DNA from: Dehalococcoidia bacterium
Lineage (GTDB): Bacteria; Chloroflexota; Dehalococcoidia; GIF9; AB-539-J10
Direction of reading: 5' to 3'
DNA length: 32,722 nucleotides
Assembly (NCBI GenBank): GCA_014859205.1
Contig: JACUUR010000007.1
Location: 1 to 32,722, forward strand
The position numbers were made by a program, and so were the translations under genes. Under the pieces are notes generated by a model. The model made no database searches, was not told where the DNA came from, and saw only the letters and a program-made list of their open reading frames with translations. Positions 8,970-18,322 of the stretch are shown here, piece by piece (positions within the stretch are counted from its first letter, which is position 1; each line of letters opens with the position of its first letter).

Positions 8970-9740
8970 TCAGAGGGCCTTCGCCCATTCAACCGCGTTG
9001 ACGAAAATCCGCAGACCGTCTCCATGGTCCCGGGGTGGCTCTCTGGTCCACCTCGGGTGCTGGGTCCAGCGCACAAAGCGTTCGGGGTGTGGCATCAGGG
9101 CGAAGATGCGCCCCGAATTATCACATATGCCGGCTATGTCAGCCAGCGAACCGTTGGGGTTATGAGGATAGCCCGGTGAGCGTCCCCGGTTCTGGTCAGT
9201 GTAGTACAGGACCGCGTTCAGGTTCTCGGCAACCCCGGTTGCGGCGAACACCTTGCCCTCTCCATGTGCAACCGGCAGATACATGTCGGTTATGCCGCGG
9301 GTGAAGATGCAGGGGGTGGCCTCGTTGACGTGGAGATGGACCCAACGGCACTCGAACCTGGCAGAATCGTTCGGGGCTATGGTCAACGACTGGCGAGTTA
9401 TGTCCGGGCATGCCGGTAAGACCCCGGCTTTCACCAGGACCTGGAGGCCGTTGCAGATCCCCAGGATAAGCTTTCCCTCACCGACAAACCTGTGAAGCTC
9501 CTCTCCCAGCTTCAGTCTCAGTTCATTGGCCAGTATCTTGCCCGCTGAAATGTCGTCGCCATAGGTGAAGCCGCCGGGTATGACCATTATCTGGTGGTTG
9601 GCAAGCGGGTCCTTCAGGGAAACGAGTTCAGCAAGCAGGGCGGATTCCACAGTAGAGCCGGCCTGCTCGAAGGCATACGCCGTCTCGGCGTCACAGTTTG
9701 TCCCGGGGGCGCGTATTATCAGTGTACTTACACGGGTCAT
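8970..9740 (-). CDS. purQ: Phosphoribosylformylglycinamidine synthase, glutamine amidotransferase subunit
   Basis: 256 aa; class I GATase: PGGFTYGDDISAGKI, GICNGLQVL nucleophile Cys, PVAHGEGK, MPHPER. Confidence 0.95.
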   Translation of the reverse strand: MTRVSTLIIRAPGTNCDAETAYAFEQAGSTVESALLAELVSLKDPLANHQIMVIPGGFTYGDDISAGKILANELRLKLGEELHRFVGEGKLILGICNGLQVLVKAGVLPACPDITRQSLTIAPNDSARFECRWVHLHVNEATPCIFTRGITDMYLPVAHGEGKVFAATGVAENLNAVLYYTDQNRGRSPGYPHNPNGSLADIAGICDNSGRIFALMPHPERFVRWTQHPRWTREPPRDHGDGLRIFVNAVEWAKAL

Positions 9741-9750
9741 CGGTTGGTAC

Positions 9751-12606
9751 CTACCAGCGGAGGGGCTTCTGCCAGGCCTCCTTCAGTTCAGCAAGTGAGG
9801 ACGAGAGCACCGGGCTTCCAGCCAGGCCGTATACTACCAGACTCTGTTTCGCGGTGACCCGTCCGATGACGGCGAAGTCGACTCCGGTCAGGCTCTCCTC
9901 GAACGCGGCACTATCCTGGGGAGCCACCTCCACCAGAAAGCGCGTGTTCGATTCAGAGAAAAGCACGATGTCGTCACGAGATATCTCCTCGCCCAGCGGG
10001 ACCTGCCTGAGATGGATTTCTATGCCCAGTTCGCCGGCGAATGCCATCTCGGCGGCGGCCACCCCGATGCCGCCCTCACTGCAATCATGACAGGCCCTGG
10101 CCAGGCCTGCCTCGGTGGCCGTGCTGAGGGCGTCCATCAGTTGCTTCCCTTTGCCGGGGTTCACCCTGGGCACATTGTTTCCGATGTAGCCATGAATGCC
10201 GTAGTAGTGCGAACCACCCAGTTCGTTCCAGGTGGTGCCCACGATATAGATGAGGTCGCCCTCCTGCTTGCAGTCCATGGAGATCGCCTTGTTGACATCG
10301 GGCATCACCGACAGCGCGGATATCAGCAGCGTGGGGGGAATGCAGATGCTTTCATGTTCGGTCTCGTACTCGTTGTACAGACTGTCCTTGCCCGAGATGA
10401 ATGGAGTCTCATATCCAAGTGCTATGTCGTAGCAGGCCTGCGCTGCTCTGACCAGCCCGCCCAGTCTGTCAGGTTTATCCGGATTTCCCCAGCAGAAATT
10501 GTCGAGCAGGGCCACTCGGCGAAGGCTGCCGCCGACGGCAACGATCTGCCTCAATGCTTCATCTATTGCCGAGGCGGCCATCCAGTAGGGGTCGATGTCC
10601 CCGTACTTAGGGTTGATGCCATTGGAAACGATGACTCCCCTGTCTGAACCCAGTGTCGGCCTGATGATAGCGGCATCCCCCGGGCCATCAGCGTGCGCTC
10701 CCACCAAAGGTTTGAGGACGCTGCCGCCCTGCACCTCATGGTCGTACTGGCGTATGACCCATTCCTTGGAGCAGACGTTCCAGGAGCCCAGGATGCGCAG
10801 TAGGTCCTCGCGAAGGTCGAAAGGTTGCGGGAAGTCCGGCTCAGGGAATTGCGGCGGCTGCCATATCGCCTTTCGCTCGACCTGCGGCAGTCCGCCATGC
10901 AGGAATCTCATGTCCAGATCTGCGACCTGACTCGCTTCGTAGAACAGCTGGAGCCGCTGATCTCCTGTGAACTCGCCAATCACCGTGGCCTCCACGTCTT
11001 CGTTCCGAAAGAGCTCAATCAGTTGCTTGACCGTACCCGGCCGAGCGGCCAGTATCATTCGTTCCTGCGATTCTGAAAGCCATATCTCCCTGTAGGAAAG
11101 GCCGGAGTACTTCAGGGGCACTCGCTCCAGGTGGATGCGGGTCCCGGTTTCTCTGGCCATCTCCCCCACTGCAGATGACAGCCCGCCCCCGCCGCAATCG
11201 GTGACGCGCCGGTACAGTCCCAGGTCTCTTGCCTTGAGCAGCGCATCGGTCAGTTTCTTCTCCATGATGGGGTTTCCTATCTGAACGGAACTGGCGGAGA
11301 CGTCCTCGGACTCCCTGGTAAGCTCCGCTGAAGCAAAGGTTACACCATGAATCCCGTCGCGTCCGGTCCTGCCTCCCACCAGGACGACCAGATCCCCGGG
11401 CTCCTGTTGACCTATCTGGGCCAGGGCGGTCGGTATCAGTCCCACTGTTCCGCAGAACACCAGCGGGTTGCCCACATATCGTTCGTCGAAGAGCACGGCT
11501 CCGTTGAGAGTGGGAATGCCGAGGCGATTTGCGTAGTCGGCGACCCCTGCACGAACGCCTCTGAAGACCCGTCGAGGGTGCAGGACTCCTTCGGGAAGCC
11601 CCTCATAGGGGAAGTCGGGCGGGCCGAAGCAGAACACGTCCGTGTTCATGATGGGTCTGGCGCCGAGGCCTGTGCCCAGCACATCGCGGATGACGCCGCC
11701 GATTCCCGTTGCGGCCCCTCCGTAGGGCTCCAGGGCTGATGGGTGATTATGCGTCTCCACTTTGAAGCAGACCGCATGGTCGCCGTCGAAGTCGATAACC
11801 CCGGAATTGTCCTGAAAGACCGACAGACACCACGGCTTGTTCAGTTCCTCAGTGACTCTCATGATGGTGCTCCTGAACAGGTTGTCGACAGTTATGCCGC
11901 CGAGTCTGATCTTGCTCTTGAAGGTCTTGTGAACGCAGTGCTCAGACCAGGTCTGTGCAAGGATCTCAAGCTCCACGTCGGTGGGATTGCGGCCCAGTGA
12001 GGAGAAGTGCTCCCGAATCGCCCTCATCTCCTCCAGATTCAGCCACAGCCCGTCCTTGCTTACCTCCATCAGTGCGTCATCGTCCGCGCCGAGCAGATCG
12101 ACTCTGCGCAGGGCGAACTCGTATTTCACAGCTCTTGTGGAGATGGCCTCGCGCCCTGTGACGACATGCTGGATCACCGGATTGACCAGCAGCTTGTCAC
12201 AGATCGATCGGATGTCCTCGTCCGAGAGGGCGCCCCACAGCAGATACGTCTTCGCCGTTCTGACTGACTCAACGGTGCTTATGCCCAGGTCCAGGATTCC
12301 CTTCTTGATGCTCTCCTCAACGGGGTCCATGACCCCGGAATTATAGGCAACCTCAATGACATGAACGCCCCTCGGCGCTGCTTCGGCCGCCCCGGCATAA
12401 GAGTATTCCTCAATGACAGGGTCGGCAAGCAGTTCCCGGCAGATCCTCTCTGCCTCGCCTTCATCCAGGGCTCCTTCCAGCAGATAGACGTCGTTGACCC
12501 CCACCCGGTCAGGGGCTGCAATCCCGAGGTCACGTATATCATCCTTGAGGGCTTCTCCGCGTGCATCGCGGAGGTCGCTCTTCACTGATACCTCAATCCG
12601 GTACAA
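9751..12606 (-). CDS. purL: Phosphoribosylformylglycinamidine synthase with two N-terminal tandem PurS-like domains (PurS-PurS-PurL fusion)
   Basis: 951 aa; internal repeat at 80-residue offset: DLGIAAPDRVGVNDVYLLEGALDEGEAERICRELLADPVIEEY vs DLGISTVESVRTAKTYLLWGALSDEDIRSICDKLLVNPVIQHV; then PurL core with WSEHCVHKTFKS, VETHNHPSALEPYGGAATGIGGVIRD, GGRTGRDGIHGVTFAS. Confidence 0.94.
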   Translation of the reverse strand: MYRIEVSVKSDLRDARGEALKDDIRDLGIAAPDRVGVNDVYLLEGALDEGEAERICRELLADPVIEEYSYAGAAEAAPRGVHVIEVAYNSGVMDPVEESIKKGILDLGISTVESVRTAKTYLLWGALSDEDIRSICDKLLVNPVIQHVVTGREAISTRAVKYEFALRRVDLLGADDDALMEVSKDGLWLNLEEMRAIREHFSSLGRNPTDVELEILAQTWSEHCVHKTFKSKIRLGGITVDNLFRSTIMRVTEELNKPWCLSVFQDNSGVIDFDGDHAVCFKVETHNHPSALEPYGGAATGIGGVIRDVLGTGLGARPIMNTDVFCFGPPDFPYEGLPEGVLHPRRVFRGVRAGVADYANRLGIPTLNGAVLFDERYVGNPLVFCGTVGLIPTALAQIGQQEPGDLVVLVGGRTGRDGIHGVTFASAELTRESEDVSASSVQIGNPIMEKKLTDALLKARDLGLYRRVTDCGGGGLSSAVGEMARETGTRIHLERVPLKYSGLSYREIWLSESQERMILAARPGTVKQLIELFRNEDVEATVIGEFTGDQRLQLFYEASQVADLDMRFLHGGLPQVERKAIWQPPQFPEPDFPQPFDLREDLLRILGSWNVCSKEWVIRQYDHEVQGGSVLKPLVGAHADGPGDAAIIRPTLGSDRGVIVSNGINPKYGDIDPYWMAASAIDEALRQIVAVGGSLRRVALLDNFCWGNPDKPDRLGGLVRAAQACYDIALGYETPFISGKDSLYNEYETEHESICIPPTLLISALSVMPDVNKAISMDCKQEGDLIYIVGTTWNELGGSHYYGIHGYIGNNVPRVNPGKGKQLMDALSTATEAGLARACHDCSEGGIGVAAAEMAFAGELGIEIHLRQVPLGEEISRDDIVLFSESNTRFLVEVAPQDSAAFEESLTGVDFAVIGRVTAKQSLVVYGLAGSPVLSSSLAELKEAWQKPLRW

Positions 12607-12661
12607 GGGCTCTCCTTCCCATATTCATGCCTGTGCGTATGCAAGGCAGTAGTCATCAGGC

Positions 12662-14005
12662 TTACAGGATCGGGAGGTAGCGCTGTATCTCATAGTCGGT
12701 CACCTGAGTACGATAGCGGTCCCACTCGATCTTCTTGTTCTGGATGAAAGCCGAGAAGACATGGTCGCCGAGCGCTTTCCGCACCAGCTTGCTTTTCTCG
12801 GTCAGCTGTATGGCCTCCAGCAGACTGGCGGGCAGGGTACCTATCCCGCGTGCCTGTCGTTCCTCGGCGGTCATGTCATAGACATTCTCCTCCACGGGGT
12901 CGGGAACCTCGTATTCCTTCTCAATCCCTTCCAGTCCGGCCGCCAGGATGACGCTGAAGGCCAGATAGGGGTTGCAGGCGGCGTCAGGCGATCTCAGTTC
13001 TATCCTGGTGGATTTCTCTCCTCCGCGACGGTACTCGGGGACCCGAATCAGGTCGGACCGGTTCTGCCTGGCCCAGGAGATATACACCGGCGCCTCGTAG
13101 CCTGCCACAAGTCGCTTGTAGGAGTTGACCCATTGGTTGGTTACCGCTGTGATCTCGGCCGCGTGCTTGAGCAACCCGGCCACGAAGCATCTAGCCGTCC
13201 TTGACAGGCAATACTGATCATCCTTGTCGAAGAAGGCATTTCTGTCGCCCTTGAACAGCGACTGATGCACATGCATGCCGCTGCCGTTCATGCCGAAGAC
13301 TGGTTTGGGCATGAAGGTAGCGTAGACGCCGTGTCGCAAAGCTACCTGCTTCACAACCAGCCTGTACGTCATTACGTTGTCGGCCATGGTCAGCGCGTCT
13401 GTGTAGCGCATGTCTATCTCATGCTGGCTGGCCGCGGCTTCGTGGTGGGCGTATTCAACGGCGATGCCCATCTCATCCAGTGCGAGCACCGTCTGTCGCC
13501 GCAGGTCGGTGGCCACGTCCATGGAGGTCATGTCGAAATAGCCCCCCGCGTCCAACCCCTGTGTGCCTCTTGAGTCCTGGAAGTAGAAGTATTCAAGCTC
13601 GGGGCCCACATTGTAGGTGTAGCCCATGTCCGTGGCCCGGTTCAGGTTTCTCTTCAGCACCTGTCTGGGATCTCCCTCAAACGCTCCCCTGGTGGGTTTG
13701 TGAATGTCGCAGAACATCCTGGCCACACCATGGTCCTCGGTTGGCTTCCACGGCAGCAATCGCCAGGTGCTTGGGTCGGGCACGGCCACCATATCGCTCT
13801 CGTCGATGCGGGCAAAGCCCTGAATCGAAGACCCATCAAAGCCCATCCCTAGCTCCAGCGCGCCCTCGAGTTCCTCCACAGTGATGGCGAAGTCCTTCAG
13901 GTTGCCCAGGATATCTGTAAACCATAACTGGATGAACTTGACTTCATGCTCCTTGGCCATCCTCAGCACATACTCCGCGCCTTCTTCGCTGCTTCTGGTC
14001 TCCAT
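12662..14005 (-). CDS. glnA: Glutamine synthetase, type I (I-alpha-like length)
   Basis: 447 aa; MGFDGSSIQGF, NVGPELEYFYF, NGSGMHVHQSLF, YKRLVAGYEAPVYISWARQNRSDLIRVP, RSPDAACNPYLAFSVILAAGL. Confidence 0.95.
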   Translation of the reverse strand: METRSSEEGAEYVLRMAKEHEVKFIQLWFTDILGNLKDFAITVEELEGALELGMGFDGSSIQGFARIDESDMVAVPDPSTWRLLPWKPTEDHGVARMFCDIHKPTRGAFEGDPRQVLKRNLNRATDMGYTYNVGPELEYFYFQDSRGTQGLDAGGYFDMTSMDVATDLRRQTVLALDEMGIAVEYAHHEAAASQHEIDMRYTDALTMADNVMTYRLVVKQVALRHGVYATFMPKPVFGMNGSGMHVHQSLFKGDRNAFFDKDDQYCLSRTARCFVAGLLKHAAEITAVTNQWVNSYKRLVAGYEAPVYISWARQNRSDLIRVPEYRRGGEKSTRIELRSPDAACNPYLAFSVILAAGLEGIEKEYEVPDPVEENVYDMTAEERQARGIGTLPASLLEAIQLTEKSKLVRKALGDHVFSAFIQNKKIEWDRYRTQVTDYEIQRYLPIL

Positions 14006-14112
14006 TGTTACCTCCTTATCGTTGTTTGGGTACTTGTGCAGGCTGCTATTGGGCGGGCCTACGACGGACCTCAGGCGTGCAGCCAGGGAGGAAATGGCCT
14101 GATATCTCTGTG

Positions 14113-14328
14113 CCCTGCTGTCTCCTCGGGGGTGTGACGTACAGGAGAGCAGGGGCGAAGCTGAAGCGGTGAAGAACCTGCAGTCAGTATCTGCCAGTGC
14201 ACCACGAGCATGTTGTTTGCGTAGTCTATGGGTTTCTACGCAGTCTCACGGATAGCTGAGACCGCCGTGGAGGCCGGTACCCGCAGACGTCGCTCCTGGC
14301 GATGGTCTTGTGCGCAGGAGGTACCGGC
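14113..14328 (-). ncRNA. Structured 5' leader / candidate cis-regulatory or small RNA upstream of glnA
   Basis: Four perfect or near-perfect hairpins on the minus strand: 14273-14281/14320-14328 (GCCGGTACC/GGTACCGGC, with nested CTCCTG/CAGGAG), 14243-14248/14257-14262 (GTCTCA/TGAGAC), 14218-14224/14236-14242 (TGCGTAG/CTACGCA), 14113-14126/14143-14154 (12 bp, 2-nt bulge). All lie downstream of a promoter. Confidence 0.55.
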
Positions 14329-14352
14329 ATCATAGGATTGCTGCTCAAGAGC

Positions 14353-14382
14353 ATTATAGCACCGCGGCATAATCCTCCGCAA
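14353..14382 (-). promoter_or_regulatory. Sigma70-type promoter for the glnA leader (TTGCGG-N18-TATAAT)
   Basis: Minus strand: TTGCGG (14382-14377), 18-bp spacer, consensus TATAAT (14358-14353). Confidence 0.6.
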
Positions 14383-14529
14383 CCGCCCTTAGCATGCCGG
14401 CCGTGCGCGATAGACTCAGCCGTCCGTGCCGAATGATGGGAGGGCTGCCCTGGGCCTGCCCCTGGGGCTGTATGCTATCATTGGGTTGGGATCGTGGTCC
14501 GGGCAGGAGTCAGATTCTGGCAGCATCGT

Positions 14530-16128
14530 ATGACAGCGGACAGACCATGGTATAGGGCCTGGCCCGAGGGCGTCCCAAAAACGCTTGACTATCCGGACAT
14601 CCCACTCCAGGATGTACTATCCGCGTCGGCGGCAAGGTGGCCCGGGAGCACTGCCTTCAGCTTCGGTAACCAGAGGTTGACCTATCGGCAACTCGACGAG
14701 TCAACCGACCGCCTGGCCGCCGGGCTTGATGACCTGGGAGTTCGGGCCGGTGATAAGGTCTTGCTTCTGCTGTCCAATAGCCTGGACTTCGTGGTCAGCT
14801 ACTATGGAATCTTGAAAACCCGCTGCACGATTGTCACCGTCAACCCGCTGTCCCGGCAGGCGGAGTTGAGGCACGTGCTTACCGATACCGGGGCCATCGC
14901 CCTGATGACTTCGGGCAAGAGTTATCGTGTCGTTCAGGACGCACGGTCCGGAACTCCACTGAGAACGGTGATCCTGACCGACGCTGGTGACTGCGAGGGA
15001 GTGGTTGATCTGAGAAGGCTCATGGACAGTTCTCCATCGGTCAGACCTGCTTCTTCTCTGACGCCACAGGATGAGGTGGCTGTGGTGGTCTATACTGGGG
15101 GAACCACTGGAATGCCCAAAGGGGTCATGCTTACCCACCGGAACCTGGTGGCCAATGCCATGCAGAACTCTGCCTGGTTTGGCTGGAACCATCAGGACGT
15201 CATCATGGGTGTACTGCCCTTCTACCACAGCTGGGGAGGCTGCACCTGTCTGAACTCGCCTCTCTACAGTGGCGCCAGGGTCGTCGTCATGTCGCGGTTC
15301 GATGCCGAGGAGCTTCCGGCAGCAATCGAGAGGGAGAAGGCAACAGTCATGTACGGCGCAGCATCCATGTTCACCTCCCTGCTGAGCAGCCCGGCTATCA
15401 CCGGATATGATCTCTCCAGCCTCCGCTACGTTAAGAGTGGCGCCATGGCCGTGCCTGATGAAATCAGGGCCCGGTGGGAGCGAGTGACGGGAGTCAGCAT
15501 GGTTCTAGGCTATGGGCTGAGCGAGGCCTCTCCTGAGACGCACAACTCGCCGCCGCAGAGGGTCAAGGCCGGCACCATCGGCATACCGGTCATCGACACC
15601 GAAGCCCGCATTGTTGACGCTGAGACGGGGGAGGCTGAACTGCCGGCCGGTAAGCCGGGAGAGCTGATCATCAGGGGGCCGCAGGTTATGAAGGGCTATC
15701 TTAACCGTCCCGATGACAGCCGAGAGGCACTGCGCGATGGGTGGCTCTACACGGGAGATCTGGGGATGATGGACGAGGAAGGCTACTTCCGCATCCTGGA
15801 TAGAAAGAAGGAGACCATAAAGTACAAGGGCTACACCATCGCTCCGGCTGAAGTTGAGGCGGTTCTGTACGAGCACCCTGCCGTTAGGGAGTGTGCGGTG
15901 GTAGGCAAGCCGGATCCTCTGGCAGGCGAGGTGCCCAAGGCCTACGTTGTGCTCAAAGCTGGCTGCACGGTTACGGCCGCTGAACTCATCGAGTTCTGCG
16001 CCGAGAGGATCTCTCCCCACAAACGCATACGGAATGTCGAGTTCATCGAGGAAATACCCAGGACTCCCGTGGGCAAACCGCTGCGCAGGGTGCTGCGCGA
16101 CCGGGAAAAGCCCGGGGACTCCGGGTAA
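14530..16128 (+). CDS. Acyl-CoA synthetase / long-chain fatty-acid-CoA ligase (AMP-forming)
   Basis: ORF 14494-16128, likely start at 14530 (MTADRPWYRAWPEG); YTGGTTGMPKGVMLTHRNL, GYGLSEASPETH, GWLYTGDLGMMDEEGYFRILDRKKETIKYKGYTIAPAEVE, PRTPVGKPLRR. Confidence 0.93.
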   Translation: MTADRPWYRAWPEGVPKTLDYPDIPLQDVLSASAARWPGSTAFSFGNQRLTYRQLDESTDRLAAGLDDLGVRAGDKVLLLLSNSLDFVVSYYGILKTRCTIVTVNPLSRQAELRHVLTDTGAIALMTSGKSYRVVQDARSGTPLRTVILTDAGDCEGVVDLRRLMDSSPSVRPASSLTPQDEVAVVVYTGGTTGMPKGVMLTHRNLVANAMQNSAWFGWNHQDVIMGVLPFYHSWGGCTCLNSPLYSGARVVVMSRFDAEELPAAIEREKATVMYGAASMFTSLLSSPAITGYDLSSLRYVKSGAMAVPDEIRARWERVTGVSMVLGYGLSEASPETHNSPPQRVKAGTIGIPVIDTEARIVDAETGEAELPAGKPGELIIRGPQVMKGYLNRPDDSREALRDGWLYTGDLGMMDEEGYFRILDRKKETIKYKGYTIAPAEVEAVLYEHPAVRECAVVGKPDPLAGEVPKAYVVLKAGCTVTAAELIEFCAERISPHKRIRNVEFIEEIPRTPVGKPLRRVLRDREKPGDSG

Positions 16129-16261
16129 GGCCGGATACTGCTAGCGGCCGGAACAGAACAATGATTGCCCTGCCGCCTGCTCCGGCTTCACCGTCTGTTG
16201 TGCCGGGTTGTCTGAGTCAGGACACGGTGTCTCACCCCGACCAGCGCGACGCGGTCACCGT

Positions 16262-18253
16262 TCATGATCGTCTGAACCGCCATGGCCAGCGATTGCGCTC
16301 GGGAGGCGGACACCACGCATCGAAATCGTCGGGCGTCTCGATGATAATGGTATGGCCCTCCTGGCGGGCCTTTACTTCCGGAGGTAGATATCCCTCGAAG
16401 CGGCGGATCTCCCAGAACTGCATCTGGTCCGGAAAACGTACCAGCAGCCTTTCCTTTTCTCTTGAGATCTTTGCCTCGCGCCGTCCGTAGACGAGGTCAA
16501 TCCATCTCCTTCTGCCCAGGTCATACTGGTTCTCAACGGGCTGTTGCAGGAAGAAGTCGGGCTGTCTTCTGCCGGCGTGTTCATAGAGCGTACGCATTAC
16601 AGCACGGGCAACGAAAAGCTCGTCATCGCTGAACTCGTCCTCTGCTGCCAGGTGTTGCATGTACAGCTTCGAGAACCAACGGAATATGTGATTATCGAAT
16701 TCCAGGATGCTCTTGAGTCTCTTCTTCTCCTGTCCGGTCGAGGCGAAATGGACATCAAAGTCGATCCGCTTAACGCGCGATCTTGCCCAGTCCCGAAGCC
16801 TGGGCTCATTTGAGGACATCAGTATTTGCGGCATGTCCGAGCTTGATGTCCACCAGGTCTCCCAGTATGACTTGATCACATCGGCTGCCCATGGTTTGCC
16901 TGAGAACTCCACGTCGTCAAAGGTCAGCGGGAAGACGGTACCTATGGCGGCGGCTCCCTTTATCTTTCGGCGGGTGAACTCCTCCCTGCGCAAAGGCTCA
17001 ATGTCCTGACCTGTAAGCAATCTCAAGGCGAAGCGGAAGAAAGTTGTCTTGCCGTTCTGGGACGGCCCATACACATATAGAAACCGAGGGCCTTTGGGGT
17101 CTGCCTGGCCGTAGGCCAACCGTCTTCTGCGCATATATTCGTTGGCAAACGGCGAGAAGAAGACGTAAAGCAGCGCCTCGAACATACTGGCTTTGGCGAA
17201 CTTGGGGTCAGGGCTCTTGGCCAGGTCCACCGTATGTATGTAGCCTTCGAGGTGTTCCAGTGCTGTGTTGACTTCCGCTCTATCAGCGGGTGGTTGGGAT
17301 AGATGGGCTATGGTGCCTTGCAGTCCCAGCCGGAGTTCACATCTGTCTGGGTCGATGCGCATCAAGGGTATCCCGTAGGTGACATGTACATGGTTGATGA
17401 AGGCCGAAGCCCGCAGTGTAGCCTGATTCCCCGCCGTGGAGGGAGACAGAGGTTTCAGAAAACGTTCCAGTTCCTTTCTGGCAGCCGGTGCCTCCGGCAG
17501 CTTGACGGTCACGACACTGGCCTCAGCCGTGTCTGAGGTCAGCAGGGACTGGATCGACATCTCCCGTAGCACCTTTGCCGTCTCGAGTTCAGAGGCGGGC
17601 AGGGCTGTCCCCTTCAACCAGACCTCAATCAACTCCCGCCTGGAGTCGCCGTGATGCTCCTTAAGCAGCCTGGTCAGGTCGTCCATGAACAGAGTGCAGT
17701 TCCTGGCGTGCGAACGATAGTCCCGTAACACCTGGTCGAGGAACTCGTGATTGGCGGGAAGATCGGCATACCAGGCGTAGTTGACCTGCGTTGCCTTGCG
17801 GGCCGTGTCGGTAAGGTTGGCGGAAGTCTGTATTATGCGCGAACTCTCAGAGCTATCGAGTATGTACAGCTTGGTATGTATACTGCGACGCGGGACCAGT
17901 ATGCGCAAAGAACCGGCCTCCACACGTGCAGCCAGCAACTCCAACACTTCCAGGGGCTTGTCCTGAAGTTCCTGCCGCAGGGCGGGCTCCGTCATATCTT
18001 CGCCCACGACAATCTCGATCTCCTGGTAGCCGCGCTTCTCGAAGAATTCCCGCAGCAGGTCGGACGACACCACATAGGAGACGGCGCGCATTCTCGTGAA
18101 GCCGTCAAAGAGTGACTCGAAATCGTGCCGGCGGGCGATAACGCGCGTTTCGACATCGCCTATGCCTCGAAAGAGGCTGCCCTGCAAAGCTGTGCTCTTC
18201 ACTTGGCCTGTCAGTGCCCCGGGTTCCTCCCTATTGTACAACATCTCAATCAT
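16262..18253 (-). CDS. Phospholipase-D-like (single HKD) nuclease domain fused to an SF3-helicase-like P-loop ATPase
   Basis: ORF 16262-18385; true start probably 18253 because an inverted repeat with terminator features lies in the longer N-terminus. In ORF numbering: HKD IHTKLYILD...TSANLT (H170/K172/D177/S188/N190), Walker A GPSQNGKT (440-447, bases 17045-17068), Walker B PLTFDDV, SF3 motif-C-like PQILMSSNE, then RSRVKRIDF. Confidence 0.75.
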   Translation of the reverse strand: MIEMLYNREEPGALTGQVKSTALQGSLFRGIGDVETRVIARRHDFESLFDGFTRMRAVSYVVSSDLLREFFEKRGYQEIEIVVGEDMTEPALRQELQDKPLEVLELLAARVEAGSLRILVPRRSIHTKLYILDSSESSRIIQTSANLTDTARKATQVNYAWYADLPANHEFLDQVLRDYRSHARNCTLFMDDLTRLLKEHHGDSRRELIEVWLKGTALPASELETAKVLREMSIQSLLTSDTAEASVVTVKLPEAPAARKELERFLKPLSPSTAGNQATLRASAFINHVHVTYGIPLMRIDPDRCELRLGLQGTIAHLSQPPADRAEVNTALEHLEGYIHTVDLAKSPDPKFAKASMFEALLYVFFSPFANEYMRRRRLAYGQADPKGPRFLYVYGPSQNGKTTFFRFALRLLTGQDIEPLRREEFTRRKIKGAAAIGTVFPLTFDDVEFSGKPWAADVIKSYWETWWTSSSDMPQILMSSNEPRLRDWARSRVKRIDFDVHFASTGQEKKRLKSILEFDNHIFRWFSKLYMQHLAAEDEFSDDELFVARAVMRTLYEHAGRRQPDFFLQQPVENQYDLGRRRWIDLVYGRREAKISREKERLLVRFPDQMQFWEIRRFEGYLPPEVKARQEGHTIIIETPDDFDAWCPPPERNRWPWRFRRS

Positions 18254-18284
18254 CCTATTCTGCGTCGGCAGGCTGTAATAGCCA

Positions 18285-18322
18285 GGAAAAGGGGGCGCTT
18301 CGATGTGATCTGAAACGCCCCC
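18285..18322 (-). terminator. Rho-independent terminator downstream of katG
   Basis: Minus strand: GGGGGCGTTTC (18322-18312), 10-nt loop, GAAGCGCCCCC (18301-18291; 11-bp stem with one G-U), followed by TTTTCC (18290-18285). About 80 bp after the katG stop. Confidence 0.65.

Noticed and set aside
47-12588. Dozens of overlapping 60-250 aa ORFs on the plus strand, including long ones at 2230-2997, 5849-6481 and 10012-10647
   Set aside because: They are antisense or out-of-frame shadows of well-supported minus-strand genes in GC-rich DNA; no recognisable motifs.
14073-14213. Short ORF in the glnA leader (MLVVHWQILTAGSSPLQL...) considered as a leader peptide
   Set aside because: No convincing ribosome-binding site and no glutamine- or regulatory-residue enrichment; overlaps the hairpins.
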